DNA from: Paenibacillus mendelii
GTDB lineage: Bacteria; Bacillota; Bacilli; Paenibacillales; Paenibacillaceae
Length of the DNA stretch: 64,000 nucleotides
Assembly (NCBI RefSeq): GCF_024498075.1
Contig: NZ_JANHOF010000012.1
Coordinates: 62,001 to 126,000, forward strand
Direction: 5' to 3'
Shown: positions 55,142 through 63,364 of the stretch, in pieces
How positions within the stretch are numbered: position 1 is the first letter of the stretch
Layout of the letters: every line of letters begins with the position of its first letter
The notes under the pieces: model-generated
What the model saw: only the letters and a program-made list of their open reading frames with translations
Databases searched by the model: none
What the model was told of the DNA's origin: nothing
Translations under genes and position numbers: made by a program

Positions 55142-56701
55142 ATGAGAATACTGGTTGTGGATGATGAACGGGAAATTCGCGATTATATCGCAAGTATGCC
55201 GGAATGGGCCGATATCCGCTGCAGCGTGGCGGCCATTGCCGCGAACGGAGCGGAGGCGCTCGATATCGCGCGCCGGGAGCGGCCGGACATTCTGCTGACG
55301 GATATCCGCATGCCGATCATGGACGGCATCCTGCTGGCGGAGACGCTGCGTCTGGAGCAGCCGGAGCTGCCGATTATTTTTCTATCCGCCTACCATGAAT
55401 TCGATTACGCGAAGAAAGCGATCCGCCTGGGCGCCGTGGACTTCATCACGAAGCCCTTCGTCGCGGCGGACTTAGTATGGGCGGTGCAGCAGGTGCAGCA
55501 GCAGCAGCTGCTGGATTGGAAACATCAGGAGGCGTTCTTCGCGCTGTTCGCGCAGCCGGAAGAGAGGGACGAGGAGAAGCTTGCTTGGCTGGCGGAGCGA
55601 CAGTCCGACGAGTCGTTCGTTCTGTTGTATGCAGAGATGGATGCCATGGCGGGGACAAGCGATGAACGAAGCCCGTTCCGGGAACGAAGCCTGGCGGGTA
55701 CGTTAATGCCGCTGCTCGAGAAATCGATCATTCCTTGCTGGACGGGACCGGCGGACGCGGGGCTGTATGTTCTGCTGCGCGGAGGCTCCGTGGATGCGTC
55801 GACGCTGCAGGAGGAATCGATTGAGCTAGCCAAGCGCATGGTGGAGCGGGGGGCGATGTCGCCGGAGCTGCATCTGTCCGTAGGCATCAGCCAGCTGGAG
55901 CCGTCGCTGCTGCGCATGCCGGAAGCGATCCGGCAGTTGAAGGCTTGCATGGAGTACCGGATGCTGCTCGGGAAGAAATCGGTCATCGCCTACGAGGCGA
56001 TCAAGTCGATCCGCAGCGAGAAGGAGCAGCAGGTGACGTTCTCCACGAACCGCCTTGCGGAACTGCTGCGCACAGGTGACCGCACCGGCATCACCGAAGC
56101 GCTGCGTGACGTGTACCGGATGATGCTGACCGTCGGCGCCGGCAAGCAGGAAATTCAGCATTTCTGCTTGCGGTTGATCGAGCGGGCAGAGAGCGTCATG
56201 GAGGATTTCGGCTTGGAATCCGATTCATGGGCCCGGATGCACATCCGGGAAAAAGTGCTGTCCAGCGTCATTCTGACCGATATGATGCGCGAGGTGGAGC
56301 AGGTCATGTTAAGCAGTGCGGGCCGGATCGCCGAGCTGGTCGAGCATGCGCCGAAGCGGCTCGTCGCCGAGACGAAGCAGCTCATCGGGCAAGCTTACGA
56401 GGGCGAGCTAACGCTTCAGATGGTGGCCAAGCAATTGAATGTCAACTATTCGTACTTAAGCAGGGTGATCAAGAAGGAGACCGGGCAGAACTTCTCCGAC
56501 CTGCTGTGGCTGACCCGAATCGAGGCGGCCAAGACCAAGCTGCTGCGCGAGGACATGAAGGCCTACGAGGCGGCTTATGCGGCAGGATTCAAGAATTACG
56601 CCCACTTCAGCCTGTTATTCAAAAAAGTCGTCGGCGTTTCGCCGAGTGCATATAAGCTTCAAGCAGCTGCCGGGCAGGACCCCGGTAAAACAGAACGATG
56701 A
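55142..56701 (+). CDS. YesN-type response regulator, REC + AraC HTH (module 3)
   Basis: Activator of 519 residues. Receiver domain about 1-120 with DDE and phosphoacceptor Asp54 (LLTDIRMPIM); middle region about 130-400; C-terminal AraC helix-turn-helix pair (LNVNYSYLSRVIKKETGQNF, GFKNYAHFSLLFKKVVGVSP). The ATG immediately follows the kinase stop codon, and GGGGG lies about 11 bases upstream. It should control the binding protein and permeases that follow 91 bases later. Confidence 0.93.
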   Translation: MRILVVDDEREIRDYIASMPEWADIRCSVAAIAANGAEALDIARRERPDILLTDIRMPIMDGILLAETLRLEQPELPIIFLSAYHEFDYAKKAIRLGAVDFITKPFVAADLVWAVQQVQQQQLLDWKHQEAFFALFAQPEERDEEKLAWLAERQSDESFVLLYAEMDAMAGTSDERSPFRERSLAGTLMPLLEKSIIPCWTGPADAGLYVLLRGGSVDASTLQEESIELAKRMVERGAMSPELHLSVGISQLEPSLLRMPEAIRQLKACMEYRMLLGKKSVIAYEAIKSIRSEKEQQVTFSTNRLAELLRTGDRTGITEALRDVYRMMLTVGAGKQEIQHFCLRLIERAESVMEDFGLESDSWARMHIREKVLSSVILTDMMREVEQVMLSSAGRIAELVEHAPKRLVAETKQLIGQAYEGELTLQMVAKQLNVNYSYLSRVIKKETGQNFSDLLWLTRIEAAKTKLLREDMKAYEAAYAAGFKNYAHFSLLFKKVVGVSPSAYKLQAAAGQDPGKTER

Positions 56702-56732
56702 TAAAGCCGATTGCAAGCATCCTAACTTTTTA

Positions 56733-56746
56733 CGTAAGCGGTTACA
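56733..56746 (+). promoter_or_regulatory. cre (CcpA) box upstream of the module-3 binding-protein gene
   Basis: CGTAAGCGGTTACA matches the cre consensus TGWAANCGNTNWCA at 13 of 14 positions (only the first base differs), 46 bases before the start codon. It implies catabolite repression of the transporter genes, and possibly separate transcription from the kinase/regulator pair. Confidence 0.6.
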
Positions 56747-56792
56747 ATGACAAGTGTTCTTACACTTCACCCTATGAGAGAGAGGTACGCAG

Positions 56793-58202
56793 ATGAAAAA
56801 GCGGGCGATACTGCTGCTTGCGGCGATATTGATCGTCGCAGCGGCGCTGGCAGGATGCAGCGGCAACTCCGGCGGTAATACAGGAGGTAATTCCGGGGGG
56901 AACACAGGAGAGACCGGCGGGGCCGCGGGCGGTGATTCTTCCGGAACGAACAATGCCGGTGCGACAAGTGAAGGCGAGGGAGGGGCGAATGACAAGACGT
57001 TCACGATTCGCGCCGGCGCCTGGTTTATTGACGAACGGGGACATCAAGTGGCGTTCAAGAAAGCGGTGGAAGACGGGTATAAGAAGCTGTATCCGAACGC
57101 AACGATTCAATGGGATATTACACTGGGAGCGACGTACTTCGATAAGCTGAAGGCGCAGTTCGCCTCCGACACGGCTCCGGACGTGACGTTCTACCAGTCG
57201 CTTGATTACGCGAAAGCGGGCAATCTGATGGACTTGTCCGGGGAGCCCTGGGTGAGCCGGATGAACGAAGCGGCCAAGAAGGATCCGTCGTTATCCTACG
57301 AGGGCAAGCTGTACGGCGCGCCGGGTGCCGGCAACATCGGCGGCGGGATCTGGTACAACAAGGATCTGTTCGACAAGCTGGGCATTCAGCCGCCCAAGAC
57401 GGTTCAAGAATTCCTCGATGCCTGCGAGAAAATCAAAGCGGACGGCAAGACGCCGATCGCACTCGGATTCAAGGATTTATGGACGGCGAACATGTTTCTG
57501 ATGAACTGGCTGCAGTCCTACACATTCCCCACCGATGCGGAATACGGCATGAAGCTGTATGACGGTACGGTCTCGTTCGACGATGCCGTCATCCAGAAGG
57601 TCTATCAGAATGTAGAGACGATGAAGAGCAAAGGATACTTCAACAAAAACGCGCTCAGTATCGACTGGCCGCAATCGGCGCAGCTGTTCGCTTCCGGCGA
57701 TGCCGCGATGATCGTGCAGGGTCCGTGGATGCCGTCGGCGAATGCCGAAAATATCGACAAAGGCGGATACGACAAGTTTCAGATCGGCTTCTTCCCGTTC
57801 ATGGATGAGGGGGGCAAGAGCAGCATGACCTTTGCTTCCGGTACGGGGCTTGGCATCAATGCAAAGACGAAGCTGGTTCAGGAGTCCAAGGATCTAGTCG
57901 CGCTTATGCTCAGTCCTGAAGTTATGGCACCATGGCTGGAAGGCGAAGGCGGCCTGCCGATGTTTACCGATGTGAATGTGAAATTCGCCGATCCTGTCAT
58001 GGATACGGTGAAGCAATACTTGGACGGCGGACTTACGCTTCCATACGGACTCACCGCCTTCATGGCAACCAGCAGCGCCAACGCGATGGTCGATGTGCTC
58101 ACGAAGGTCGTCTCCGGCGTGAAGTTCAATCCGGCGGACCTGAAGGCCGCGCAGGATGCGATGACCAAAGACAAGGCGACGATCGTGCTGCCGCAAACCT
58201 GA
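56793..58202 (+). CDS. Extracellular sugar-binding lipoprotein (module 3)
   Basis: Receptor of the module-3 CUT1 importer, 469 residues, shorter than those of modules 1 and 2 and closer to classic family 1 proteins. Lipobox ALAGC (Cys22) followed by a long Gly/Asn/Thr linker to about residue 65. Binding-fold blocks seen: KAQFASDTAPDVTFYQ, GGGIWYNKDLFDKLGI and GDAAMIVQGPW, the last being a hallmark of family 1. AGAGAGG lies about 7 bases before the ATG. Separated from the permeases by a stem-loop at 58249. Confidence 0.92.
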   Translation: MKKRAILLLAAILIVAAALAGCSGNSGGNTGGNSGGNTGETGGAAGGDSSGTNNAGATSEGEGGANDKTFTIRAGAWFIDERGHQVAFKKAVEDGYKKLYPNATIQWDITLGATYFDKLKAQFASDTAPDVTFYQSLDYAKAGNLMDLSGEPWVSRMNEAAKKDPSLSYEGKLYGAPGAGNIGGGIWYNKDLFDKLGIQPPKTVQEFLDACEKIKADGKTPIALGFKDLWTANMFLMNWLQSYTFPTDAEYGMKLYDGTVSFDDAVIQKVYQNVETMKSKGYFNKNALSIDWPQSAQLFASGDAAMIVQGPWMPSANAENIDKGGYDKFQIGFFPFMDEGGKSSMTFASGTGLGINAKTKLVQESKDLVALMLSPEVMAPWLEGEGGLPMFTDVNVKFADPVMDTVKQYLDGGLTLPYGLTAFMATSSANAMVDVLTKVVSGVKFNPADLKAAQDAMTKDKATIVLPQT

Positions 58203-58248
58203 TTCACGGCGGCCTGCCGCCCATACCCGGGCCTGGCAAGCTGCACCC

Positions 58249-58279
58249 GCGTCCGGACGCAGTCGCTGCGTCCGGACGC
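58249..58279 (+). repeat. Perfect 13-bp stem-loop between binding-protein and permease genes
   Basis: GCGTCCGGACGCA and TGCGTCCGGACGC are perfect complements around a 5-base loop; each arm is itself a 12-base palindrome. No T-run follows. Its place between a binding-protein gene and its permease genes fits an mRNA-processing or stabilising element that keeps binding-protein levels high; it could also be a protein-binding palindrome pair. Confidence 0.6.
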
Positions 58280-58307
58280 CTTATCACTTCGGAGAGGGAA
58301 TGCAACT

Positions 58308-59186
58308 ATGAATCTGAATCGCAAGCAATTTATGGTATCGATCCTCTTTTTGATCCCGGCCGCCGCGATCTTTATCCTGTTTTTCTATGTCCCATTTCTT
58401 CAGAGCATCTATTATTCATTCACCGACTGGAACGGCGTCGGCAAGCCCAAGTTCATCGGGTGGGCGAATTACGCGCATATTTGGAAAGACCCGCATATGA
58501 CGGACGGATTGTGGAACTCGCTCAAGATGGCGGCGTTCGGTCTCGTGGTGCAGAATCCGCTGGCGCTGCTTGCGGCGGTGCTCCTTAACCGCCAATTCCG
58601 CACACGCTCCTTCATTCGGACGGCGTTCTATTTGCCGGTCATCATCAGTCTGGTCGTCGCATCGGTCGTCTGGGGACAGATGCTGCAATATGACGGATTC
58701 ATCAATGAGGTGATGATCCGCATCGGGCTTGAATCGATCACCGAGGATTGGCTCGGCAATGTGTGGACATCCTTCCCCGCGATTATTCTGCTGACGCAGT
58801 GGCAGGCCATCGGTTACTGCGCCATTATTTATCTGGCCGGCCTGCAGGCGATTCCTCAGGATATGTACGAGGCTGCCGAGATCGAGGGAGCCAGGGGCTG
58901 GTCGCTGTTTCGCTTTATTACACTGCCCATGCTCATGCCTGCCGTGACCATTGTGCTCTTCCTGACGGTCGTAGGCTCGCTCAAGCTGTTCGACCTGCCG
59001 TACATTCTAACCAACGGCGGTCCCGGCACCTCGTCGTATACATTGTTCTTAGCCGTCTACAATGCGGCTTTCAAGGATAATAACTACGGGTACGCCACTG
59101 CAGGGGGCATCGTGCTTGCCATCTTCATCGTAATCGTATCGATTGTGCAGCTTTCCGCTACGAGACGCAAGGAGGTCGAGCTCTAA
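58308..59186 (+). CDS. Sugar ABC transporter permease, MalF/UgpA-like (module 3)
   Basis: First permease of module 3, 292 residues with six helices. N-terminal SILFLIPAAAIFILFFYVPF and loop FTDWNGVGKPKFIGWANY are typical of the MalF/UgpA branch; EAA loop YEAAEIEGARGWSLFRFITL. GGAGAGGG lies about 10 bases before the ATG. Its stop codon shares a base with the next start (TAATG). Confidence 0.93.
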   Translation: MNLNRKQFMVSILFLIPAAAIFILFFYVPFLQSIYYSFTDWNGVGKPKFIGWANYAHIWKDPHMTDGLWNSLKMAAFGLVVQNPLALLAAVLLNRQFRTRSFIRTAFYLPVIISLVVASVVWGQMLQYDGFINEVMIRIGLESITEDWLGNVWTSFPAIILLTQWQAIGYCAIIYLAGLQAIPQDMYEAAEIEGARGWSLFRFITLPMLMPAVTIVLFLTVVGSLKLFDLPYILTNGGPGTSSYTLFLAVYNAAFKDNNYGYATAGGIVLAIFIVIVSIVQLSATRRKEVEL

Positions 59187-60010
59187 TGAACGGATCCAAA
59201 CGGGCCTCCTTCGGGACGGAAGTTGCCTTGCTCTTCGTTTCGCTTCTCTTTCTTCTCCCGGTCTTGTACCTGGTGATCATGTCATTCAAGGAACCGAGGA
59301 TATTCTACAAGCCGCTGCAGCTGCCGGACCGGCTGTATCTGGACTATTACAAACAGGCGCTGGGGGTCGAATTTTTCCGCAGTCTGTTTAATTCGCTGCT
59401 TGTTACGGTGGGGGGCTTGGCGCTCACGATATTCGTCGCCTCGATGGCAGGCTACGTGCTGGCCCGCCGTAAGGAGCGGACGTTCCAGTTTTTCTTCTAC
59501 TTATTCATGTCAGGTATGGTGATTCCGACGGTCGGCTCGCTTATTCCGCTGTTTAAGCTGGCCACCTTCCTGCACCTGATCAATACGCGGACGCTGCTCG
59601 TCTTCTTGTATACGGCCGGGTTTATTCCCTTCGCATCCTTCCTCTACTCGGCGTTTACCAAGTCGATTCCCCGGGAGCTGGAGGAGTCGGCGAATATCGA
59701 TGGCTGCGGGTCGCTGCGGATGTTCTGGGTCATCATTTTCCCTCTGCTGCTGCCGGCGACCGGAACCTTCATTCTGACGAACGTGTACGGAATCTGGAAT
59801 GATTTTCTGACCCCGCTTATATTCCTTAACTCGCCCGAAAAAATGACGCTGATGCCGACGATCGTCCAGTTTATGTTCAACAAGCAGTCGATTAATTTCG
59901 GCCCGGTATTCGCCATCAGCGTTCTCGCCATGCTGCCGCTGCTGCTGCTGTTCGTGCTGACGCAAAAGCATATGCTGCGGGGACTGGTGATGGGATCGGT
60001 CAAGGGGTAA
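59186..60010 (+). CDS. Sugar ABC transporter permease, MalG/UgpE-like (module 3)
   Basis: Second permease, 274 residues, translationally coupled to the first through TAATG. Six helices, MSFKEPRIFYKPLQLP after helix 1, EAA loop EESANIDGCGSLRMFWVIIF, C-terminus HMLRGLVMGSVKG. As in the other modules no ATPase gene is present. Confidence 0.93.
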   Translation: MNGSKRASFGTEVALLFVSLLFLLPVLYLVIMSFKEPRIFYKPLQLPDRLYLDYYKQALGVEFFRSLFNSLLVTVGGLALTIFVASMAGYVLARRKERTFQFFFYLFMSGMVIPTVGSLIPLFKLATFLHLINTRTLLVFLYTAGFIPFASFLYSAFTKSIPRELEESANIDGCGSLRMFWVIIFPLLLPATGTFILTNVYGIWNDFLTPLIFLNSPEKMTLMPTIVQFMFNKQSINFGPVFAISVLAMLPLLLLFVLTQKHMLRGLVMGSVKG

Positions 60011-60044
60011 CCATAGATGGAAAGCGATAAGGAGGACGAAGGCA

Positions 60045-61130
60045 TTGAGCAATAGCTATGAAGTCGCGGTCTATTATTTTCCGCAGTGGCATGCGGATGT
60101 GAAGAACGAGGCGAGCAAGGGAAAAGGGTGGACGGAATGGCCTTCGCTGCGCAGCGCGAAACCCCGCTTTCCCGGTCATGAACAGCCGAAGACGCCGCTG
60201 TGGGGGGAGATCGACGAAGCGGATCCCCGCGTCTCGGAGATGCAGATCGATGCGGCGGCGGATCATGGCATCACTTCGTTTCTGTACGATTGGTACTGGG
60301 ATATGGGCGGGGGCGAAGGGCCCTTCCTGCAGCGGGCGCTGGAGGAAGGCTATCTGCAGGCGGGCAACCGCGACCGGCTGAGGTTCGCGCTGATGTGGGC
60401 GAATCATAATGAGGTGTCGCGGGAACGGTTCGATGCGATGACCGATTATATCATCCGGAGCTACTTCGGCTGCGAGCAATATTTGACGATCGACGGCAAG
60501 CTCTACTTCTCTATCTATGAGTGCATGACGCTCGTGAAAGGGCTGGGCGGCATCGAGGAAACGGCGGCAGCCCTGGCAGATTTCCGCCGTAAGACGGAAG
60601 CGGCCGGGTATGCCGGGCTTCACCTCAATCTGGTGGAATGGGGATTGAATCCGCGTCATGCGGACATTATCGGCAGCGACGCGAACGCGTTGATTGCCCG
60701 GCTGGGCATCGACAGCGTCACTTCTTATGTCTGGCTGCATCACTTGGAGCCGGAGTCGTTCCCGGATGCCGATTATACCGGGTGGGCCGAGGAGGCGACG
60801 GCAATGTGGGACGGTCTGCAGGCGCAGTTTGCTTCGGTTCCTTACTATCCGAATGTAACGATGGGCTGGGATCCCAGTCCGCGCTGCGACCCGGATCAGC
60901 CGTACGTCAGAGGGGCGTATCCGTATACGCCCATTGCGGCAGACAATACCCCGGAAGCGTTCGAGGATGCGCTGCGGAAAGCGAAGAGCTACGTGGACCG
61001 CACGGGTCTTAAGCCGCCGATGCTGACCATTTACGCTTGGAACGAATGGACGGAAGGAGGATATTTGGAGCCGGACACGACACATGGGATGGCTTATCTG
61101 GAAGCGATTCGCAGCGTATTCAAGTCCTAA
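60045..61130 (+). CDS. WbsX/GH99-like family protein
   Basis: A 361-residue protein with the WbsX-like (glycoside hydrolase 99-like) TIM-barrel character: VAVYYFPQWHAD at the N-terminus, GITSFLYDWYWDMGGGEG, FALMWANHNE, TSYVWLHH, and the C-terminal YAWNEWTEGGYLEPD, the most conserved block of the family with likely catalytic Glu residues. The start is a TTG at 60045 with GGAGG 9 bases upstream; no signal peptide, so it works in the cytoplasm, probably on the oligosaccharide imported by module 3. Relatives are found in polysaccharide degradation and in glycan synthesis loci, so the reaction is uncertain. Confidence 0.82.
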   Translation: MSNSYEVAVYYFPQWHADVKNEASKGKGWTEWPSLRSAKPRFPGHEQPKTPLWGEIDEADPRVSEMQIDAAADHGITSFLYDWYWDMGGGEGPFLQRALEEGYLQAGNRDRLRFALMWANHNEVSRERFDAMTDYIIRSYFGCEQYLTIDGKLYFSIYECMTLVKGLGGIEETAAALADFRRKTEAAGYAGLHLNLVEWGLNPRHADIIGSDANALIARLGIDSVTSYVWLHHLEPESFPDADYTGWAEEATAMWDGLQAQFASVPYYPNVTMGWDPSPRCDPDQPYVRGAYPYTPIAADNTPEAFEDALRKAKSYVDRTGLKPPMLTIYAWNEWTEGGYLEPDTTHGMAYLEAIRSVFKS

Positions 61131-61197
61131 ATACATCCTGCCTTGCTTGTGATCGAACGTTTGCTTTTGAACGACTTCTTATAGGGAGGGAATTCAT

Positions 61198-63306
61198 ATG
61201 CGAAAAACAAGCTTTATCTACGTCCTGATCACCTGTTTGTTGGGAGTGGGAATGCTCGGGGGATGGCCGGGCATTCGGGTGGCGCATGCCGCCGACTTCA
61301 CGGCTACGCAGTGGCAGGCGGTGGAGATCTCGCTGACCAGCTCGGCTGGATATGCCGATCCGTTCAATGACGTGGATGTCACGGCAACCTTCACGGGGCC
61401 GGGCGGAACCGTCATTACGCGTCCGGCATTCTGGGACGGGGGCAGCGTCTGGAAGATCCGGTTTGCGCCAACGAAGACCGGCAGCTGGACGATGGTAACG
61501 ACTGCAACGGATACAGCGAACGCGGGGCTGCACAATGTAACGAAGTCCGTTCAATGCGATGTTTATACCGGAACCAAGGATATTTACAAGCATGGCTTTC
61601 TGAAGGTCAGCTCGAATGGCCGTTATCTTACCTATGCGGACGGGACGCCTTTCTTCTATCTGGGCGATACCCACTGGATCTTGCCGCATGAGCGGTTCTC
61701 GACCTCGAACGCGACAGGCGTCGCTTCCCAGTTCAAGTATACGGTGGACAAAAGGGTGTCCCAAGGCTTCACCGTCTACCAGTCCGAGCCGATCTGGCAG
61801 CCGCATGGCGGCGGCACGCACTCAGGTGCAGACGAGGAGGCGGTAGCCAACCTGAGCGACGGCTTCACAAGCGCCGATCTGGCCGGCTTCGCCAATCTCG
61901 ACCGCAAGTACAAGTATATCGCCGATCAAGGCCTCGTCCACGCGAACGCGCAGGTCAGCTGGGCTAATGATCCTGCAGCCTACAGCGTCTATACCCATGC
62001 CTATATGGGCAAAATCGCGCGCTATTGGGTCGCCCGTTACGGCGCTTATCCCGCTATCTGGACCATCGCGCAGGAGATCGATAAGAACATGTATGGCAAT
62101 TATGACGCAACGACGATTCAGAAATGGTATGCGGTAGGCCAAGGGATCGCCGATAACGATGCCTACAATCAGCCCTTGATGCCGCATATGGAAAATACGA
62201 GCTCCACGATCGCCTCCACCTCCTGGTGGTCAAGCAAGGCGTATCATGACGGATGGGCTGTGCAATGGCAGGGTGATATGGTGGGGATGAGCATCGCCAA
62301 AGACTTCTGGAACTATCCAACCGCTAAGCCTTCGGTCATGTATGAGAGCGGGTACGACCAGTTCTGGACCGATTCCGACGGTGCGCTTGGCGCGGCATAC
62401 AAGTCCTTCCAGTATGGCATCTTCGGTTACGGCTACGGGGCCGCCGGCGTATGGAACGACGTCTATTCCAAGCCGGGCGAACCGGATGATTTCGGCACGG
62501 CTTATGAGCTGCCCGCCCGCTATTACTGGTGGTACGACGGAGCCAATCTGGCGACCGGCGACAAGCTGACGTATTTCAAGAACTTCTATACCAGTCTGGA
62601 GTGGTGGAAGCTGACGCCTCGCTTCGATGACGGTGCGTGGGGCTCGTTCGCCGATGTCTCGCGGTCGCTCCTCTCGTCGGACGGGAACAGCACGTACATC
62701 GCGTTCTTCTTCAACAGCGGTACGTCCACGGGGACGTTGAAGCAGATGGACAATAGCTATCTATATACAGCCAAATGGTTCAATCCGCGGACTGGCGCCT
62801 ATACCATGATCTCCAGCACTGTGCATGCCTCGGGCGGACAATGGGCGATTCCAGCCAAGCCGGATGCATCCAACTGGGTTCTACTCGTGCAAAAGACGGC
62901 CTCGGCCTCGCCGGCCAATCTGGCGTTAAATAAAACATACGCCAGTTCATCATCCTGGGATGCCAATCAGATGGCGCCCAAGGCGTTCGACCAGAACTAC
63001 GTAACCGACTGGCAGGCATGCAACGGCTGCTGGAACGGTCAATGGCTGGAAGTCAATTTTGGCGTGAATACGACGTTCAATGAAGCCGTGCTGACCGAGT
63101 ACAACAATCGGACGCAAGGGTTCCGCATTGAATATTGGAACGGATCAACATGGCAGACGGCTTACACGGGAACGACGATTGGCGCGACGGGCATTCCGAG
63201 ATTGCTGACATTCCCGGCGGTAACGGGCAGCAAGGTCCGCATCTATTTCACGGCGGGCAATGAGCATGCGCCGATTATTTATGAATTCGAAATCTACAAC
63301 CATTAA
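61198..63306 (+). CDS. Secreted DUF5060/DUF4038 putative glycosidase with discoidin domain
   Basis: Exported protein of 702 residues. Signal peptide 1-31 (GIRVAHA). DUF5060 beta domain about 35-120 (WQAVEISLTSSAGYADPF), DUF4038 apiosidase-like TIM barrel about 125-480 (DGTPFFYLGDTHWILPHERF), a small beta domain about 490-565, and a C-terminal F5/8 type C (discoidin) sugar-binding domain about 570-700 (NLALNKTYASSSSWDANQ). Glu293 (TIAQEIDKN) and Glu383 (VMYESGYDQF) are candidates for the acid/base and nucleophile. GGGAGGG precedes the ATG. The family includes glycosidases acting on branched plant polysaccharides. It likely feeds the module-3 transporter. Confidence 0.85.
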   Translation: MRKTSFIYVLITCLLGVGMLGGWPGIRVAHAADFTATQWQAVEISLTSSAGYADPFNDVDVTATFTGPGGTVITRPAFWDGGSVWKIRFAPTKTGSWTMVTTATDTANAGLHNVTKSVQCDVYTGTKDIYKHGFLKVSSNGRYLTYADGTPFFYLGDTHWILPHERFSTSNATGVASQFKYTVDKRVSQGFTVYQSEPIWQPHGGGTHSGADEEAVANLSDGFTSADLAGFANLDRKYKYIADQGLVHANAQVSWANDPAAYSVYTHAYMGKIARYWVARYGAYPAIWTIAQEIDKNMYGNYDATTIQKWYAVGQGIADNDAYNQPLMPHMENTSSTIASTSWWSSKAYHDGWAVQWQGDMVGMSIAKDFWNYPTAKPSVMYESGYDQFWTDSDGALGAAYKSFQYGIFGYGYGAAGVWNDVYSKPGEPDDFGTAYELPARYYWWYDGANLATGDKLTYFKNFYTSLEWWKLTPRFDDGAWGSFADVSRSLLSSDGNSTYIAFFFNSGTSTGTLKQMDNSYLYTAKWFNPRTGAYTMISSTVHASGGQWAIPAKPDASNWVLLVQKTASASPANLALNKTYASSSSWDANQMAPKAFDQNYVTDWQACNGCWNGQWLEVNFGVNTTFNEAVLTEYNNRTQGFRIEYWNGSTWQTAYTGTTIGATGIPRLLTFPAVTGSKVRIYFTAGNEHAPIIYEFEIYNH

Positions 63307-63364
63307 CGGCGGACTCGGAAGGAAGACTTCCGTGTTGAACGCCTAATGAAGGAGTGACAACGAA

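Noticed and set aside
60000-61136. 378-codon open frame on the minus strand opposite the WbsX-like gene
   Set aside because: It mirrors a well-supported plus-strand gene, has Arg/Pro-rich low-complexity composition typical of antisense frames in GC-rich genes, and has no ribosome binding site.
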